Below are positions 25,079 to 34,502 of a stretch of DNA of 64,000 nucleotides, piece by piece. The position numbers and the translations under genes are program-made. Within the stretch, counting starts at the first letter, position 1, and the number at the start of each line of letters is the position of its first letter. The DNA is from Kineothrix sp. MB12-C1 (GTDB lineage Bacteria; Bacillota; Clostridia; Lachnospirales; Lachnospiraceae), in assembly GCF_030863805.1 (NCBI RefSeq), contig NZ_CP132957.1, forward strand, positions 1,488,001-1,552,000. The letters run 5' to 3'. The notes beneath the pieces were generated by a model. The model ran no database searches, was not told the origin of the DNA, and saw only the letters and a list, made by a program, of their open reading frames with translations.

Positions 25079-26413
25079 CTACTTTTCACTTATTACATAA
25101 TGTTCCCATTTATGCCCTCGGTATCGATAACCGTAACAAATTGCACGGAAAACCCAATCCAATGTCATAGCAATCCACACACTCATAAGGCCCAAATCAG
25201 TATAGGCGCTTAAGAGGTACGATGTGATAATGCGGAAGGTCCACATGGAACCTATGGCGATTACCATAGTCCAGACTACATCTCCCGCTGCCCGCAGAGT
25301 ATTAGGGATCGTAAAGGATGGCATCCATAAGAATACAGCCATTACGGCATGATAGCGAATTACTTTCGTGGCAAGTATCTCCGTTTCCGGACTGAGATTG
25401 TAGATTTTCAGAATCCATGGAGTGAATAGAATGAGTACCGAAGAGATTACTGCCGTACAGACAATGGCAAGCTTCAGCATCTTTCTTGTATAGTATCTGG
25501 CCTGGTCATAATCGCCCGCTCCCACGCAGACTGCTGCTACTGATAAAAGAGCCAAATTGATTGCCATCCCGGGAAGGACATTGAAACCGGCCAGTATGTT
25601 ACATACCGCATTTGCCGCTATGGCGAAGGTTCCGAAGGTGGAAATAAGACTGAGAAGCAATATCTTACCAAGCTGGAACAGGCTGTTTTCCAAACCATTG
25701 GGAATTCCTATATAAAGTATCCTTTTAATCAATTGAGTATCTATCTTCCATATGATTTTGCCCTTGATATTAATCACTTTATTAGGATCGAACATCATAT
25801 ATAAGATGATAACTGCAGCCAAAGTCCTGGCTATGGCCGTAGCAATTGCAGCACCGGCAACTCCCATCTTCATTCCATAGATTAAAATAGCGTTTATAAT
25901 TACATTCACCACATTCATCATTATGGAAATCCACATCGTTATCTTTGTTTGATTCATAGCCCGGAATAAGGCTGCGCAAGAATTATAGATCGTAATGGGA
26001 ATAATGGCTACCGCCGTTATCGTCAGATAAGTGATGGCATTTCTCATAACATCCGCATCTACTTGTCCGAAGACAAGATGCAGAACCGGCTTATGCCATA
26101 TCACTAAGAAAAACGAGATTACCGCAGCAACGACGGAAGAACATAAGATAAGCTGCCACGCCGCCTTCCCTGCATTTTCAGGATTCTTCTGTCCGAGAAA
26201 GTGACCGGCCACTACAGCACCTCCGGTAGCCATAGCCGCCGATATGTTGATGACAAGAATATTGATATTGTCAACCAACGACACACCGGACACTGCCGCC
26301 TCTCCTACCCCTGACACCATAACCATATCTATCATGCCTACGAGAATTGCCAGAAGCTGCTCTAACACGAGAGGCAGAATTAATTTTTTTAAGTCTTTAT
26401 CTGAATACAACAT
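25079..26413 (-). CDS. MATE-family efflux transporter
   Basis: 444-residue multidrug/toxin exporter of the MATE (NorM-like) family with about twelve hydrophobic segments arranged as two similar halves. Recognisable pieces include LPLVLEQLLAILVGMIDMVM in helix 1, GQKNPENAGKAAWQ after helix 2, and NALCN/AANAVCNILAGFN in the second half. It probably uses a Na+ or H+ gradient. Substrate unknown. The gene stands alone on the minus strand, 52 bases after spoIIID's stop, so it may be read through from spoIIID. Confidence 0.92.
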   Translation of the reverse strand: MLYSDKDLKKLILPLVLEQLLAILVGMIDMVMVSGVGEAAVSGVSLVDNINILVINISAAMATGGAVVAGHFLGQKNPENAGKAAWQLILCSSVVAAVISFFLVIWHKPVLHLVFGQVDADVMRNAITYLTITAVAIIPITIYNSCAALFRAMNQTKITMWISIMMNVVNVIINAILIYGMKMGVAGAAIATAIARTLAAVIILYMMFDPNKVINIKGKIIWKIDTQLIKRILYIGIPNGLENSLFQLGKILLLSLISTFGTFAIAANAVCNILAGFNVLPGMAINLALLSVAAVCVGAGDYDQARYYTRKMLKLAIVCTAVISSVLILFTPWILKIYNLSPETEILATKVIRYHAVMAVFLWMPSFTIPNTLRAAGDVVWTMVIAIGSMWTFRIITSYLLSAYTDLGLMSVWIAMTLDWVFRAICYGYRYRGHKWEHYVISEK

Positions 26414-26465
26414 TTTATCTTTTGTCCTTTATATGTTTACCATCAATATTTTAACCCTCTTCACC

Positions 26466-26732
26466 TCATTGTATTCCCAATTCATGCTGATGTAAATACT
26501 TTTCTCTTGTGGCAAGCCCACCCCTGATATGGCGCTCAGACTTATTGATATCAAGAACTTTTCTAGCTTCTTTCGCCAGCGTCGGATTAATTTGTCTCAA
26601 TCTATCCGTAACATCTTTATGTACTGTAGATTTGCTAATCCCAAACTGCTTCGCCGTCTGTCTTACGGTGGCATTGTTCTCAATAATATAATTAGCGATA
26701 TCGATTGCTCGCTCTTCGATATAATCCTTCAA
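26466..26732 (-). CDS. spoIIID: Sporulation regulator SpoIIID
   Basis: Mother-cell transcription factor of sporulation, 88 residues as expected. The HTH ATVRQTAKQFGISKSTVHKD (about 22-41) is almost the textbook SpoIIID sequence, with the following basic helix RLRQINPTLAKEARKVLD. The start is TTG with AGGGGA upstream. A consensus sigma-E promoter lies 29-55 bases upstream. SpoIIID modulates the sigma-E regulon and helps sigma-K expression, which fits the presence of sipL and spoIID in this window. Confidence 0.96.
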   Translation of the reverse strand: MKDYIEERAIDIANYIIENNATVRQTAKQFGISKSTVHKDVTDRLRQINPTLAKEARKVLDINKSERHIRGGLATREKYLHQHELGIQ

Positions 26733-26760
26733 AAGAAATCCCCTCAGAATACTTTTTTAC

Positions 26761-26787
26761 ATTGTATGAAGGATTCGGAGGGGTTAT
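26761..26787 (-). promoter_or_regulatory. Sigma-E-type promoter of spoIIID
   Basis: Minus strand ATA (in GTCATAA), 16-base spacer, CATACAAT: matches the sigma-E consensus ATA-N16-18-CATACAnT. Confidence 0.8.
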
Positions 26788-26815
26788 GACTGAGGAAAAT
26801 AATTTAAATTCTTCC

Positions 26816-27538
26816 TTATCGTATGTTCATCGTAAACCGGCATCCGGGATAGCTTTCACAGCCATAGAATTCGCCGAATTTACCCTTACGCTTTATGAGC
26901 GAACTACCGCAGACAGGGCATTCCCGTTCCGGCTCTGTTTCTGTTAATGTCTGCATGATTTTCCCTAACTCTTCATAACACCTTTGATTCATAATACAAT
27001 CGTTCAACGCGCGGTGAGCACCCGCCGTTTCAATCCGGAAGTGTCTGGAAACATCGGTCAGCTTATGATGAGAAAGCTGGGGCAGGCATTTTCTTGCCAA
27101 GTATAACGTATCCACGTAGTCATTATTCATTTCCTTGCTCCAATGATTATAAAGGGCATCGTAAGCAAAGTTAGTGTCAAAGGTATGTATATTATGGCCG
27201 ACCAGTATATTTCCGCTGATAAACTCGGCAAATCCGCCGATGGCTTCCTTGATATCCGGCGCGTTGCTTACCATCTCATCCGTAATACCATTCACCGCTG
27301 TCGCACCTGCCGGGATATGTCTCGCCGGATTAACGAGAGTGGAATATTGCCCGGCAATTTCATTATCGCATACTTTAATCGCCGAGATTTCAATAATCGC
27401 ATCTATCTCCTGATTAATACCTGTCGTTTCCAAATCGAATACCACATAATCTTTTACATATCTATTCAAACGTTTTCCTTTGTTTCTTGTAATCAATTTT
27501 CTCTTCCTCTTTCTGTATTGCTTTTTATTTCGCACCAT
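26816..27538 (-). CDS. DEDDh 3'-5' exonuclease with C-terminal zinc ribbon
   Basis: 240-residue exonuclease related to DNA polymerase III epsilon. DEDDh motifs: VVFDLETTG (Asp, Glu), GHNIHTFDTNF (Asp), and HRALNDC (His, Asp). After the nuclease domain (about 30-190) a four-cysteine ribbon follows, CPVCGSSLIKRKGKFGEFYGCESYPGC in outline (Cys pairs about 205/208 and 226/232), as in topoisomerase C-terminal zinc fingers. The N-terminus is strongly basic (KKQYRKRKRK). Likely acts in DNA repair or nucleic-acid turnover. Part of a minus-strand run with the HD hydrolases. Confidence 0.9.
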   Translation of the reverse strand: MVRNKKQYRKRKRKLITRNKGKRLNRYVKDYVVFDLETTGINQEIDAIIEISAIKVCDNEIAGQYSTLVNPARHIPAGATAVNGITDEMVSNAPDIKEAIGGFAEFISGNILVGHNIHTFDTNFAYDALYNHWSKEMNNDYVDTLYLARKCLPQLSHHKLTDVSRHFRIETAGAHRALNDCIMNQRCYEELGKIMQTLTETEPERECPVCGSSLIKRKGKFGEFYGCESYPGCRFTMNIR

Positions 27539-27594
27539 TTAAATTATGCCTATGTTACTCCTCACTTTATCTGACAATACGGTTTCCCGGCTTA

Positions 27595-28386
27595 TTATGG
27601 GGTATTCGACTTTCTATTGCTGACATACTTACTCATTTTCGTACGTATCCGTTCGAACTGTTTCATTGTCACCGGATTATCCGAGGAAAAATTCATCATC
27701 TTTTCCAAATATCCCTGTTTTATCACAAGATCCAGACTTATCGGGTAGACGAGTTCATAAACGAGAGAAATATGCCCTACTACATGATCCACCGCTGATC
27801 TCTTCAAGCTGCGAAGTACCGCCTGCTCCTGTGCAAAGCAGTCCAGCACTTCTTCGGTGACTTGCCCGCTCCGCAGTTCCTCACGAGTCACATTGTATAT
27901 TTCTTCCAGAGGGAAATCCACATTTACTTTTAAAATATCGATCTTATCCGCATCTCTAATAATATGACAGAACATCTCCGTCCGCTCATCCAGATTGTCT
28001 GGAATACGATAGGCACTATGATAAGTCACCGCCGTCTTTATGAGCATATCCTCTGAGGCGTCTTTTACATAGTCTCTAATCCTCATTTTCCCCTCATTAA
28101 AAAGAATACCGGCTCCATATTCCGCATGGTTGATAGACTGCGCATCAATAAAAGTGCCGTAATTCTTTAACTGCTCGAATCTGCCAATATCATGCAAAAG
28201 CCCGATCAACCAGGCCAAATCCACATCCTCTTGCGGCAACTGCAAGGATTTCGCAACGTTTTCGCTAAGATCACTGACGCGATAGGTGTGCTCCACCTTG
28301 AGCCGTACTTTTTCCTCTCGAAGGTCATAATCCTTCACATAATTCTGAAAGGCCTCTTTCGCCTTTTTCCTATCTATCTTCATCAC
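27595..28386 (-). CDS. HD-domain phosphohydrolase
   Basis: 263-residue metal-dependent phosphohydrolase. The HD signature is clear: VEHTYRVSDLSENVAKSL supplies the first His, LIGLLHDIGRFEQ the His-Asp pair, and a late IIRDADKIDIL the last Asp. Substrate unknown; the family includes nucleotidases and cyclic-nucleotide phosphodiesterases. It begins 15 bases after the dGTPase-like gene and is probably co-transcribed with it. Alternative start one codon later. Confidence 0.88.
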   Translation of the reverse strand: MMKIDRKKAKEAFQNYVKDYDLREEKVRLKVEHTYRVSDLSENVAKSLQLPQEDVDLAWLIGLLHDIGRFEQLKNYGTFIDAQSINHAEYGAGILFNEGKMRIRDYVKDASEDMLIKTAVTYHSAYRIPDNLDERTEMFCHIIRDADKIDILKVNVDFPLEEIYNVTREELRSGQVTEEVLDCFAQEQAVLRSLKRSAVDHVVGHISLVYELVYPISLDLVIKQGYLEKMMNFSSDNPVTMKQFERIRTKMSKYVSNRKSNTP

Positions 28387-28401
28387 TATTTCCTTTTCTT
28401 A

Positions 28402-29817
28402 TTATTCCGATAATCCGTTCAATTCTTGATACAGAAGCTTCGCATAGCTATCCGTCATTCCGCAGATATAGTCGGTTACCAGAAGCAATCGCAGATATAG
28501 CTTTTCCACTTCATCCTTATCCTCGGAATATATTTGATAGATCGCCTTATAATTATCGGATATAAGCGCAATCATTTTCTTTTGTACCGGCGTTAGTTTC
28601 TGCCCGGTATCATAATGAACTACTGCATCGACGAACTTATCCAGAAGAAAGTTCATAATTGTTTCCGCCGCAATCTCTAATTTTAAAATAGGTTTGGATA
28701 TAAAGGTATAACGGTAAGCGATATCTCCTAATACATATGCCATATGCTCCATCGAGGTACCGGCAAATAAATCTTTCGTATAGGTACCTTTCATAATGTC
28801 CTCGTAATTTTTCGCAAATCCATAGGTAGCACTGGCAATCATTTTCCCTTGGATTCTCACCACCCAATTTTGTACTGCATATACCTCTGGCTGTGAGATA
28901 CCCCTCTCCAGCGCCTTTTTATATCTCTCATCTAAGGACGCTGTAAGCCACATATAATCTCCATCCGCTTTTTCCCCGTCTCCTCCTTCTCTCAGCTCCT
29001 GCAAGAGCTGCCCGTAGGTAATACGGCCCTTTTTAAAGGAATCTTCAATATCTGCCGTCCGATAGGCAATATCGTCCGCAGCTTCCAGTACATAAGTTAG
29101 GGGATGTCTGGCTCCGCATGTGCCCAGGCTTCTTTGCAAATCGGCGAAAATCTCCTGCTCCGCATAATAATATCCCATTTTTTTATCTTTGATATTGCCG
29201 CTTTTATCATTAATTTCGAGGGAGGATACCGGATATTTTATAATCGTTCCCAGTAGTCCCTTCGTTAGATTCATTCCGTGCTTATCCACCAAATAATGCA
29301 GTTTTGTTACCAATCTCAGCGCCTGTGTATTTCCTTCAAAATTATATAAATCCGCTTTCATCTGCGGAAGAAGCTGCTCTTCCAAGGTTTTCCCCTGAAA
29401 TGTCAACCTTCCTAAATTTTTCAAAAACCACTCCCTAATTACCGTTTCTCCAAAGTGGCCAAAAGGGGGATTCCCAATATCGTGCAAAAGCCCGGCACAC
29501 TGCAAGATATCGCACACGTCAGCCTGATAGGATTCCTTAAAATCAGGATCCTTAATCTCTAACAGTATTTTCTTCGAAATATTCTGTCCCAGCGACTTGG
29601 CAAAAGAGGACACTTCCAATGAATGTGTCAGCCTCGTCCTTACAAAATCACTCTTGTCCAACGGAAAAACCTGTGTTTTATCCTGCAGACGCCGGAAAGA
29701 TGCACTTCCTATAATACGGTGATAATCCTTCTCAAATTCCGTACGCAAATCTCCGGAGGACTTGCTTCCCTGATACATCCTAATTCTGTCACCACATAAT
29801 AATTGCTTCCATTCCAT
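28402..29817 (-). CDS. dgt: dGTP triphosphohydrolase family protein
   Basis: 471-residue deoxynucleotide triphosphohydrolase. Conserved pieces: FRRLQDKTQVFPL near residue 40, TRLTHSLEVSSFAKSLG (metal-binding His), CAGLLHDIGNPPFGHFGE (HD pair), and YVLEAADDIAYRTADIED (Asp). Length is in the range of Dgt (about 450-500). It would hydrolyse dGTP, or several dNTPs, to the nucleoside and triphosphate, tuning dNTP pools. First gene of the run dgt-HD-exonuclease on the minus strand. Confidence 0.92.
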   Translation of the reverse strand: MEWKQLLCGDRIRMYQGSKSSGDLRTEFEKDYHRIIGSASFRRLQDKTQVFPLDKSDFVRTRLTHSLEVSSFAKSLGQNISKKILLEIKDPDFKESYQADVCDILQCAGLLHDIGNPPFGHFGETVIREWFLKNLGRLTFQGKTLEEQLLPQMKADLYNFEGNTQALRLVTKLHYLVDKHGMNLTKGLLGTIIKYPVSSLEINDKSGNIKDKKMGYYYAEQEIFADLQRSLGTCGARHPLTYVLEAADDIAYRTADIEDSFKKGRITYGQLLQELREGGDGEKADGDYMWLTASLDERYKKALERGISQPEVYAVQNWVVRIQGKMIASATYGFAKNYEDIMKGTYTKDLFAGTSMEHMAYVLGDIAYRYTFISKPILKLEIAAETIMNFLLDKFVDAVVHYDTGQKLTPVQKKMIALISDNYKAIYQIYSEDKDEVEKLYLRLLLVTDYICGMTDSYAKLLYQELNGLSE

Positions 29818-29914
29818 CTGTTTTCCTCCGCTGCGCCTTCGCGCTTCCCCTTCGACATTCCCTTCGGTGATAGGATTTCACTTATCTTTCCACGTGCGCC
29901 CACCGGACGCACTG

Positions 29915-29958
29915 CTTACGGTCAGCGCAAGCAATGCACAAACCTACTGAATAGCTAC
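29915..29958. repeat. Dispersed repeat, copy R2 (right end)
   Basis: CTTACGGTCAGCGCA...ACCTACTGAATAGCTAC, the right-hand module of the family, upstream of dgt. A left end is not clear; the preceding CCTTCGGTGATAGGATTTCAC resembles the inside of copy R3. Confidence 0.65.
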
Positions 29959-30005
29959 CCTAAATTTACTACGTTTCTGCTTCAAACACAAGTTTTTCCC
30001 ATGAA

Positions 30006-30033
30006 TTGACATTCCTTCCGCCCATAGTATATT
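30006..30033 (+). promoter_or_regulatory. Sigma-A promoter of lipoprotein operon
   Basis: Plus strand TTGACA, 16-base spacer, TATATT, about 58 bases before the lipoprotein start. Confidence 0.65.
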
Positions 30034-30090
30034 ATATAGTTAGATAAATTTAGTTTCATCTTCTGAAATAACAGGAAGGATACATAACTT

Positions 30091-31005
30091 ATGAAAAGAG
30101 GAACGGGAACGCTCGCTGTACTTCTTGCTGCCGGCTGTATCGCCATCAGTGGATGCGGTGCCGCAAGTGAACTGAAAAATACGCAAGAACAGGTAACGGA
30201 TGTACTAAGTACGGATATAGAAACCGCAGAAATTCCGGATACGGGGGAACAGGCCGCACAAGGAAGCGGGGATATTACAAACACCGATTTAGCGCCTGAC
30301 AATAATGCTGCCGATCAAGACGATACGGGAAAAGATAGGTCTCACACCGGTTTAACTTCTGATGAGGTTCTCGGCCTTGGAGCGTTCGCTCCTCCTGCTC
30401 CGGGTACTGATATCTCTGAGGGCGACTCCCTTAATACAGATGGTGAAGTCCATAGTTTCGTCGGCATTATTGTAGATGCCACGCCCCATTCTCTTTCCGC
30501 TCAATCATCTCTTGGGAATATCTTCTACTTGGACATCCCGGAGTCAGGCGTACAAGGTAATTTGAATTATATTACAGTGGGCCAACTTGCGACTATTACC
30601 TATACGGGCGCTCTGGACGAAAGCCATGCCACCCTTGTAGGCCTCTCGGACAGTTCTTTAATCACCGGAATCTACGTGGAAGAGTATGCTTTTGCTATTA
30701 AAATTATTAATGCGGTAAAAACAATGAATAAAGATGCCCTTATCAATCTGACTAATTTCCCTGTTTTTCTCGATGCGGGAGGCGACCAGCGCAGTTCAGT
30801 GGATAGTGCGGATACCTTGCGCAAGATGGAAAGCGAAAAGCTTTTCACCGAAGATTTGGTAGAGCGAATGGGCAATTATAATCTCTTTGATTTGCAATAT
30901 ACCTCTGCCGGCTTCGTTATGGGAAACGGCGGACCTAATATTACCTTCGATGTGGATGACGATGGAATCCTCGGAATTATAGGAATTAACAGCGTCTCCC
31001 GTTAA
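30091..31005 (+). CDS. Hypothetical lipoprotein
   Basis: 304-residue exported lipoprotein: basic n-region MKRGTG, hydrophobic core, lipobox AISGC with lipidated Cys at residue 22. Residues 25-100 are acidic and Gly/Thr/Ala-rich, probably an extended spacer. Residues about 120-300 look like a folded domain (FVGIIVDATPHSLSAQSS, FYLDIPESG) of no family I recognise. AGGAAGGATA precedes the start. The DUF3842 gene follows after 16 bases, so the two form an operon. Function unknown. Confidence 0.8.
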   Translation: MKRGTGTLAVLLAAGCIAISGCGAASELKNTQEQVTDVLSTDIETAEIPDTGEQAAQGSGDITNTDLAPDNNAADQDDTGKDRSHTGLTSDEVLGLGAFAPPAPGTDISEGDSLNTDGEVHSFVGIIVDATPHSLSAQSSLGNIFYLDIPESGVQGNLNYITVGQLATITYTGALDESHATLVGLSDSSLITGIYVEEYAFAIKIINAVKTMNKDALINLTNFPVFLDAGGDQRSSVDSADTLRKMESEKLFTEDLVERMGNYNLFDLQYTSAGFVMGNGGPNITFDVDDDGILGIIGINSVSR

Positions 31006-31021
31006 GATACGGAGTATACTT

Positions 31022-31438
31022 ATGAAAATTGTTATTATAGATGGGCAGGGAGGCCGAATCGGCAGCCTGTTCATAGAAAAGTTGAAGACCTTAAACTTAA
31101 ACGCTGAAATTATAGCCATCGGCACCAACAGCATCGCTACTACTTCTATGCTCCGTGCCGGAGCCGATGCCGGCGCTACCGGAGAAAATCCCGTCATTGT
31201 CAATTGCCGTGATGCTGATTGTATCATCGGGCCTGTCGGAATTATTGCGGCAGACTCCCTCCTCGGCGAAGTTACTCCTGCAATGGCTGCCGCCATCGCA
31301 TCCGCACCATGCCAGAAGATACTTCTTCCCGTGAATAAATGCTGCCTGCACGTTGTAGGTCTGAAGGACCTGGCTGTTCCGGCCCTGATTTCAGAGGCAA
31401 TCGAATACTTGCAAACCTTACTTATACAAACAAAATAG
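31022..31438 (+). CDS. DUF3842-family protein
   Basis: 138-residue protein with a Rossmann-like beginning IVIIDGQGGRIGSLFIEKL, followed by EIIAIGTNSIATTSMLRAGAD and ADCIIGPVGIIAADSLLGE. This matches the small Clostridia family annotated DUF3842; function unknown. The GQGGxxG loop suggests binding of a nucleotide or dinucleotide. In operon with the lipoprotein upstream. CGGAG lies seven bases before the ATG. Confidence 0.85.
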   Translation: MKIVIIDGQGGRIGSLFIEKLKTLNLNAEIIAIGTNSIATTSMLRAGADAGATGENPVIVNCRDADCIIGPVGIIAADSLLGEVTPAMAAAIASAPCQKILLPVNKCCLHVVGLKDLAVPALISEAIEYLQTLLIQTK

Positions 31439-31450
31439 TAAAATACAAAA

Positions 31451-31485
31451 GTCCGCAGCGAATCATATTATCATTTCGCCGCGGA
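31451..31485. terminator. Bidirectional terminator
   Basis: Twelve-base stem (31451-31462 with 31474-31485) between the convergent DUF3842 and NlpC/P60 genes, followed by T-rich sequence on both strands. Confidence 0.75.
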
Positions 31486-31568
31486 TTTCTATTATTCTAT
31501 AGGTAAGCCCCATATGTCAGAACTAAAAACTATTATGACCGAAGCCAGATTTCTTATAAGTATGCGGC

Positions 31569-32810
31569 TTAAGCCACTCTTCTTACCGACAATATAGATT
31601 TATACGTTGCGGATGTAATCTTAATTCCTGTTCTTTCCGTACTGGCATGAACGATGTTTCCATTGCCTATGTATATGCCCACATGCCCTGCGTAGCAGAT
31701 AATATCACCCGGCTGGGCTTGGGAATATTCCACGCCGCTTCCTGCATTTCTTATCTCCCACGAAGTACGCGGTACGGTATAACCCTTATCCTTGAATACG
31801 CGCCATACGAATCCCGAGCAATCTGCTCCATCGGTAAGGCTGGTACCTCCTGCCACATAAGGATTCCCGATAAATTGGCAAGCATAGGATGCTATCGATG
31901 AGCCATTTCCGCTGGAAGGGATGCTTACAGAGGGACTATCCGAAGAGGAGCCGCTTCCTGTTGAGCTGCCCGAAGAGGAACTATTTGAGGAACCTCCGGA
32001 AGAATTTCCGCCATTTGCTGCTTCCTGCTTCCTTCTTTCCTCCTCTTCTGCCCTTTTTCTCTCTTCTTCTTTCTTCCTTGCTTCCTCTTCTAACTTTTTA
32101 ATCTGTGCTGTCTGCTGCTTAATTTTCGTTTTATAAGCGGCTGCTTCCTGCTTCGCTCTGGATATCTGCACATTATAATTTTCATATACCTGCTTCTTCT
32201 CTTCCAGCAGCTCTTCCATATAAGCCTGTTCTTCTTCAAGCTCATGTTTGGAAGCTTCTAATTCCGCTTTCTCATCTTCCAAGCGATTCCATACCTCCTG
32301 AACATGCTCCTTAATCGCCTGATACTCCTCCAACATCTTCCTATCGTATTCATAGAGCTGTTCGATATAATCCGCCTTATTCACCATATCACCGAAGCTG
32401 CTGCTGGACATCAGAAGCTGCACATACGGGACATCGCCTTGTTCATACATGAACTTAATACGAAGCTTCATAGAGGCATACTGCTCCTCTTCTTGCTTTT
32501 TTGCTTCTTCGTATTCTGCTTCTGTCCGTACAATCTGGTCCTGTTTTTCTACAATTTCTTCCTTGATAATATCCACGCTGGCAATAATTTCCACCACGTT
32601 AGCATCCAGTTCATCGATCTCATTTCCAACTTGATTTTGCTGGCCCTGAAGCCCGGATATCTGCCCTTGTACATTATTCAGTTTTTTCTGGTCTTCTTGT
32701 TGTTGTCTTTTGATATCAGAAACTGTAGACGCATACACGCTTCCCGAAGGAAGGAGCATCATCGTAAGCGCCATGCCTACACTGATAATTTGTACAACCT
32801 TTTTTTTCAT
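31569..32810 (-). CDS. NlpC/P60 peptidoglycan hydrolase with coiled-coil N-terminus
   Basis: Secreted wall hydrolase, 413 residues from the ATG at 32810 (AGGGGT upstream). Signal peptide about 1-28 ending VYASTV; a long coiled coil about 30-240 (QQQEDQKKLNNVQGQISGLQ onward, then Lys/Glu/Arg-rich), a Gly/Ser linker about 245-290, and the NlpC/P60 domain with catalytic Cys in DGADCSGFVWR, His in GHVGIYIG, and a later HAS. This matches the PcsB/CwlO-type architecture, in which the coiled coil is held by FtsEX. It would cut stem peptides during growth or division. An upstream TTG start is possible. Confidence 0.93.
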   Translation of the reverse strand: MKKKVVQIISVGMALTMMLLPSGSVYASTVSDIKRQQQEDQKKLNNVQGQISGLQGQQNQVGNEIDELDANVVEIIASVDIIKEEIVEKQDQIVRTEAEYEEAKKQEEEQYASMKLRIKFMYEQGDVPYVQLLMSSSSFGDMVNKADYIEQLYEYDRKMLEEYQAIKEHVQEVWNRLEDEKAELEASKHELEEEQAYMEELLEEKKQVYENYNVQISRAKQEAAAYKTKIKQQTAQIKKLEEEARKKEEERKRAEEEERRKQEAANGGNSSGGSSNSSSSGSSTGSGSSSDSPSVSIPSSGNGSSIASYACQFIGNPYVAGGTSLTDGADCSGFVWRVFKDKGYTVPRTSWEIRNAGSGVEYSQAQPGDIICYAGHVGIYIGNGNIVHASTERTGIKITSATYKSILSVRRVA

Positions 32811-32858
32811 ATGCAACCCCTATAAGCCTTATATCGCGGACGAATCGTTACCTATTTT

Positions 32859-34250
32859 TTATAAATCGCAATTATTTACGGTTCTAGGGAATGGAATGAC
32901 ATCCCGGATATTGCTCATTCCGGTCAGATACATTACACATCTTTCGAAGCCAAGACCGAATCCGGCATGGCGTACGGAACCATATTTTCTTAAATCTAAG
33001 TAGAAATCATAGTCTTCCTTGTTCAAGCCAAGCTCGTCCATGCGCTTCTCGAGAAGATCTAACTTATCCTCTCTCTGACTTCCTCCGATAATTTCACCAA
33101 TTCCCGGCACCAGACAGTCCATAGCAGCCACTGTCTTTCCATCCTCATTTAACTTCATGTAGAAAGCCTTAATTTCCTTCGGATAATCTGTTACGAATAC
33201 CGGACGCTTGAATTCCTGTTCTGTCAGATATCTTTCATGTTCTGTCTGCAAATCGCATCCCCAGAACACCTTATATTCGAATTTTTCATTATTCTGTTCC
33301 AAAATCTTAATCGCATCTGTATAAGTCACACGACCGAAATCAGAGTTGAGCACATGTGTAAGACGTTCTATCAATCCCTTATCCACAAACTGATTGAAGA
33401 AGTTCATCTCTTCCTTCGCATTCTCAAGCACATAACGAATCACATGCTTTAACATTGCTTCTGCAAGAATCATATCATCCTTCAAATCAGCGAATGCCAT
33501 CTCGGGCTCAATCATCCAGAACTCTGCCGCATGCCTTGTGGTATTAGAATTCTCTGCACGGAAGGTAGGACCGAAGGTATATACATTCTTAAAGGCGAAA
33601 GCATATGCTTCCACATTCAACTGTCCGCTTACCGTAAGATTGGTCGCTTTGCCGAAGAAATCCTCTTCGAAATCAATACTTCCATCTTCCTTCCTGGGCA
33701 TATTCTGAAAGTCCATGGTCGTTACCTGGAACATTTCACCTGCACCCTCGGCATCGCTGCCCGTGATAATGGGAGTGTGTACATATACAAAGCCTCTTTC
33801 CATGAAAAAGGTATGAATCGCATAAGCAATTAAAGAACGAACACGGAATACTGCTTGAAACGTATTCGTACGGGGACGCAGATGGGAAACCGTTCTCAAA
33901 TACTCAAAGCCATGTCTTTTCTTCTGAAGCGGGTAATCCGAAGTAGAAGCTCCTTCCACGAGAACCTCCGCTGCCTGCATCTCAAATGGCTGCTTCGCAT
34001 CAGGGGTCTCCACAATCGTTCCTCTTACAACAATTGCAGAGCCTACATTCAGCTTGCTAATCTGTTCGAAATTATCTAACTTGTCACTATATACAATCTG
34101 TAATGTTTCAAAAAATGTGCCGTCATTTACTACGATAAATCCAAATGTTTTCGAATCGCGGATACTTCTTATCCATCCTCCTACCGTCACTTCTTTGCCT
34201 GCAAACTCACTGTGCTTACGATATAAATCTCTGATGTCTGTTAAATTCAT
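32859..34250 (-). CDS. asnS: Asparaginyl-tRNA synthetase
   Basis: Class II aminoacyl-tRNA synthetase of 463 residues. N-terminal OB-fold ([24 protein letters not shown]), then catalytic core with motif 2 ([26 protein letters not shown]) in outline and motif 3 [15 protein letters not shown] near the end. The presence of both AsnRS-typical [10 protein letters not shown] and this motif 2 separates it from AspRS. ATG at 34250 is supported by AAAGGAGC. The leader has a hairpin shared with the hydroxyacid dehydrogenase; no T-box antiterminator core is visible. Confidence 0.96.
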   Translation of the reverse strand: MNLTDIRDLYRKHSEFAGKEVTVGGWIRSIRDSKTFGFIVVNDGTFFETLQIVYSDKLDNFEQISKLNVGSAIVVRGTIVETPDAKQPFEMQAAEVLVEGASTSDYPLQKKRHGFEYLRTVSHLRPRTNTFQAVFRVRSLIAYAIHTFFMERGFVYVHTPIITGSDAEGAGEMFQVTTMDFQNMPRKEDGSIDFEEDFFGKATNLTVSGQLNVEAYAFAFKNVYTFGPTFRAENSNTTRHAAEFWMIEPEMAFADLKDDMILAEAMLKHVIRYVLENAKEEMNFFNQFVDKGLIERLTHVLNSDFGRVTYTDAIKILEQNNEKFEYKVFWGCDLQTEHERYLTEQEFKRPVFVTDYPKEIKAFYMKLNEDGKTVAAMDCLVPGIGEIIGGSQREDKLDLLEKRMDELGLNKEDYDFYLDLRKYGSVRHAGFGLGFERCVMYLTGMSNIRDVIPFPRTVNNCDL

Positions 34251-34274
34251 TCTTAATGCTCCTTTCGAAGTCTG

Positions 34275-34300
34275 GAGACTTTGTGCATCGCACAAATCTC
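34275..34300 (-). promoter_or_regulatory. Leader hairpin shared with hydroxyacid dehydrogenase
   Basis: Stem TTTGTGC/GCACAAA 25 bases before asnS, near-identical to 4096-4121 including the stretch to the Shine-Dalgarno. A second palindrome GGTTGAAAGAA-N5-TTCTTTCAACC (34302-34328) lies next to it. Confidence 0.6.
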
Positions 34301-34354
34301 CGGTTGAAAGAATTATATTCTTTCAACCTTCTCCCTTACTCTCATAATTTTATT

Positions 34355-34490
34355 ATAACAGTTCAGCCGAAGGCGGAACTGTTATGTGTGAAAATCCATT
34401 AAAATCACCTTCGGTGATGGGATTTTCACTTGCTCTTCCGGATATTCTTACAGTCAGCGCAGCGAGTGCGCAGACCTGCTGGATAGCTAC
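34355..34490. repeat. Dispersed repeat, long copy R3
   Basis: 136-bp copy between the PPIase lipoprotein and asnS. Left end ATAACAGTTC folds on GAACTGTTAT (34355-34385), then a nested hairpin GTGAAAATCC/GGATTTTCAC around ATCACC-TTC-GGTGAT, then the right module with GCGCA-GCGAG-TGCGC and end GGATAGCTAC. Confidence 0.75.
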
Positions 34491-34502
34491 ATTACAACAA
34501 TA

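Noticed and set aside
34251-34502. T-box riboswitch before asnS
   Set aside because: No antiterminator T-box core (AGGGTGGNACCGCG) on the minus strand; the structure there belongs to the shared hairpin and repeat R3.
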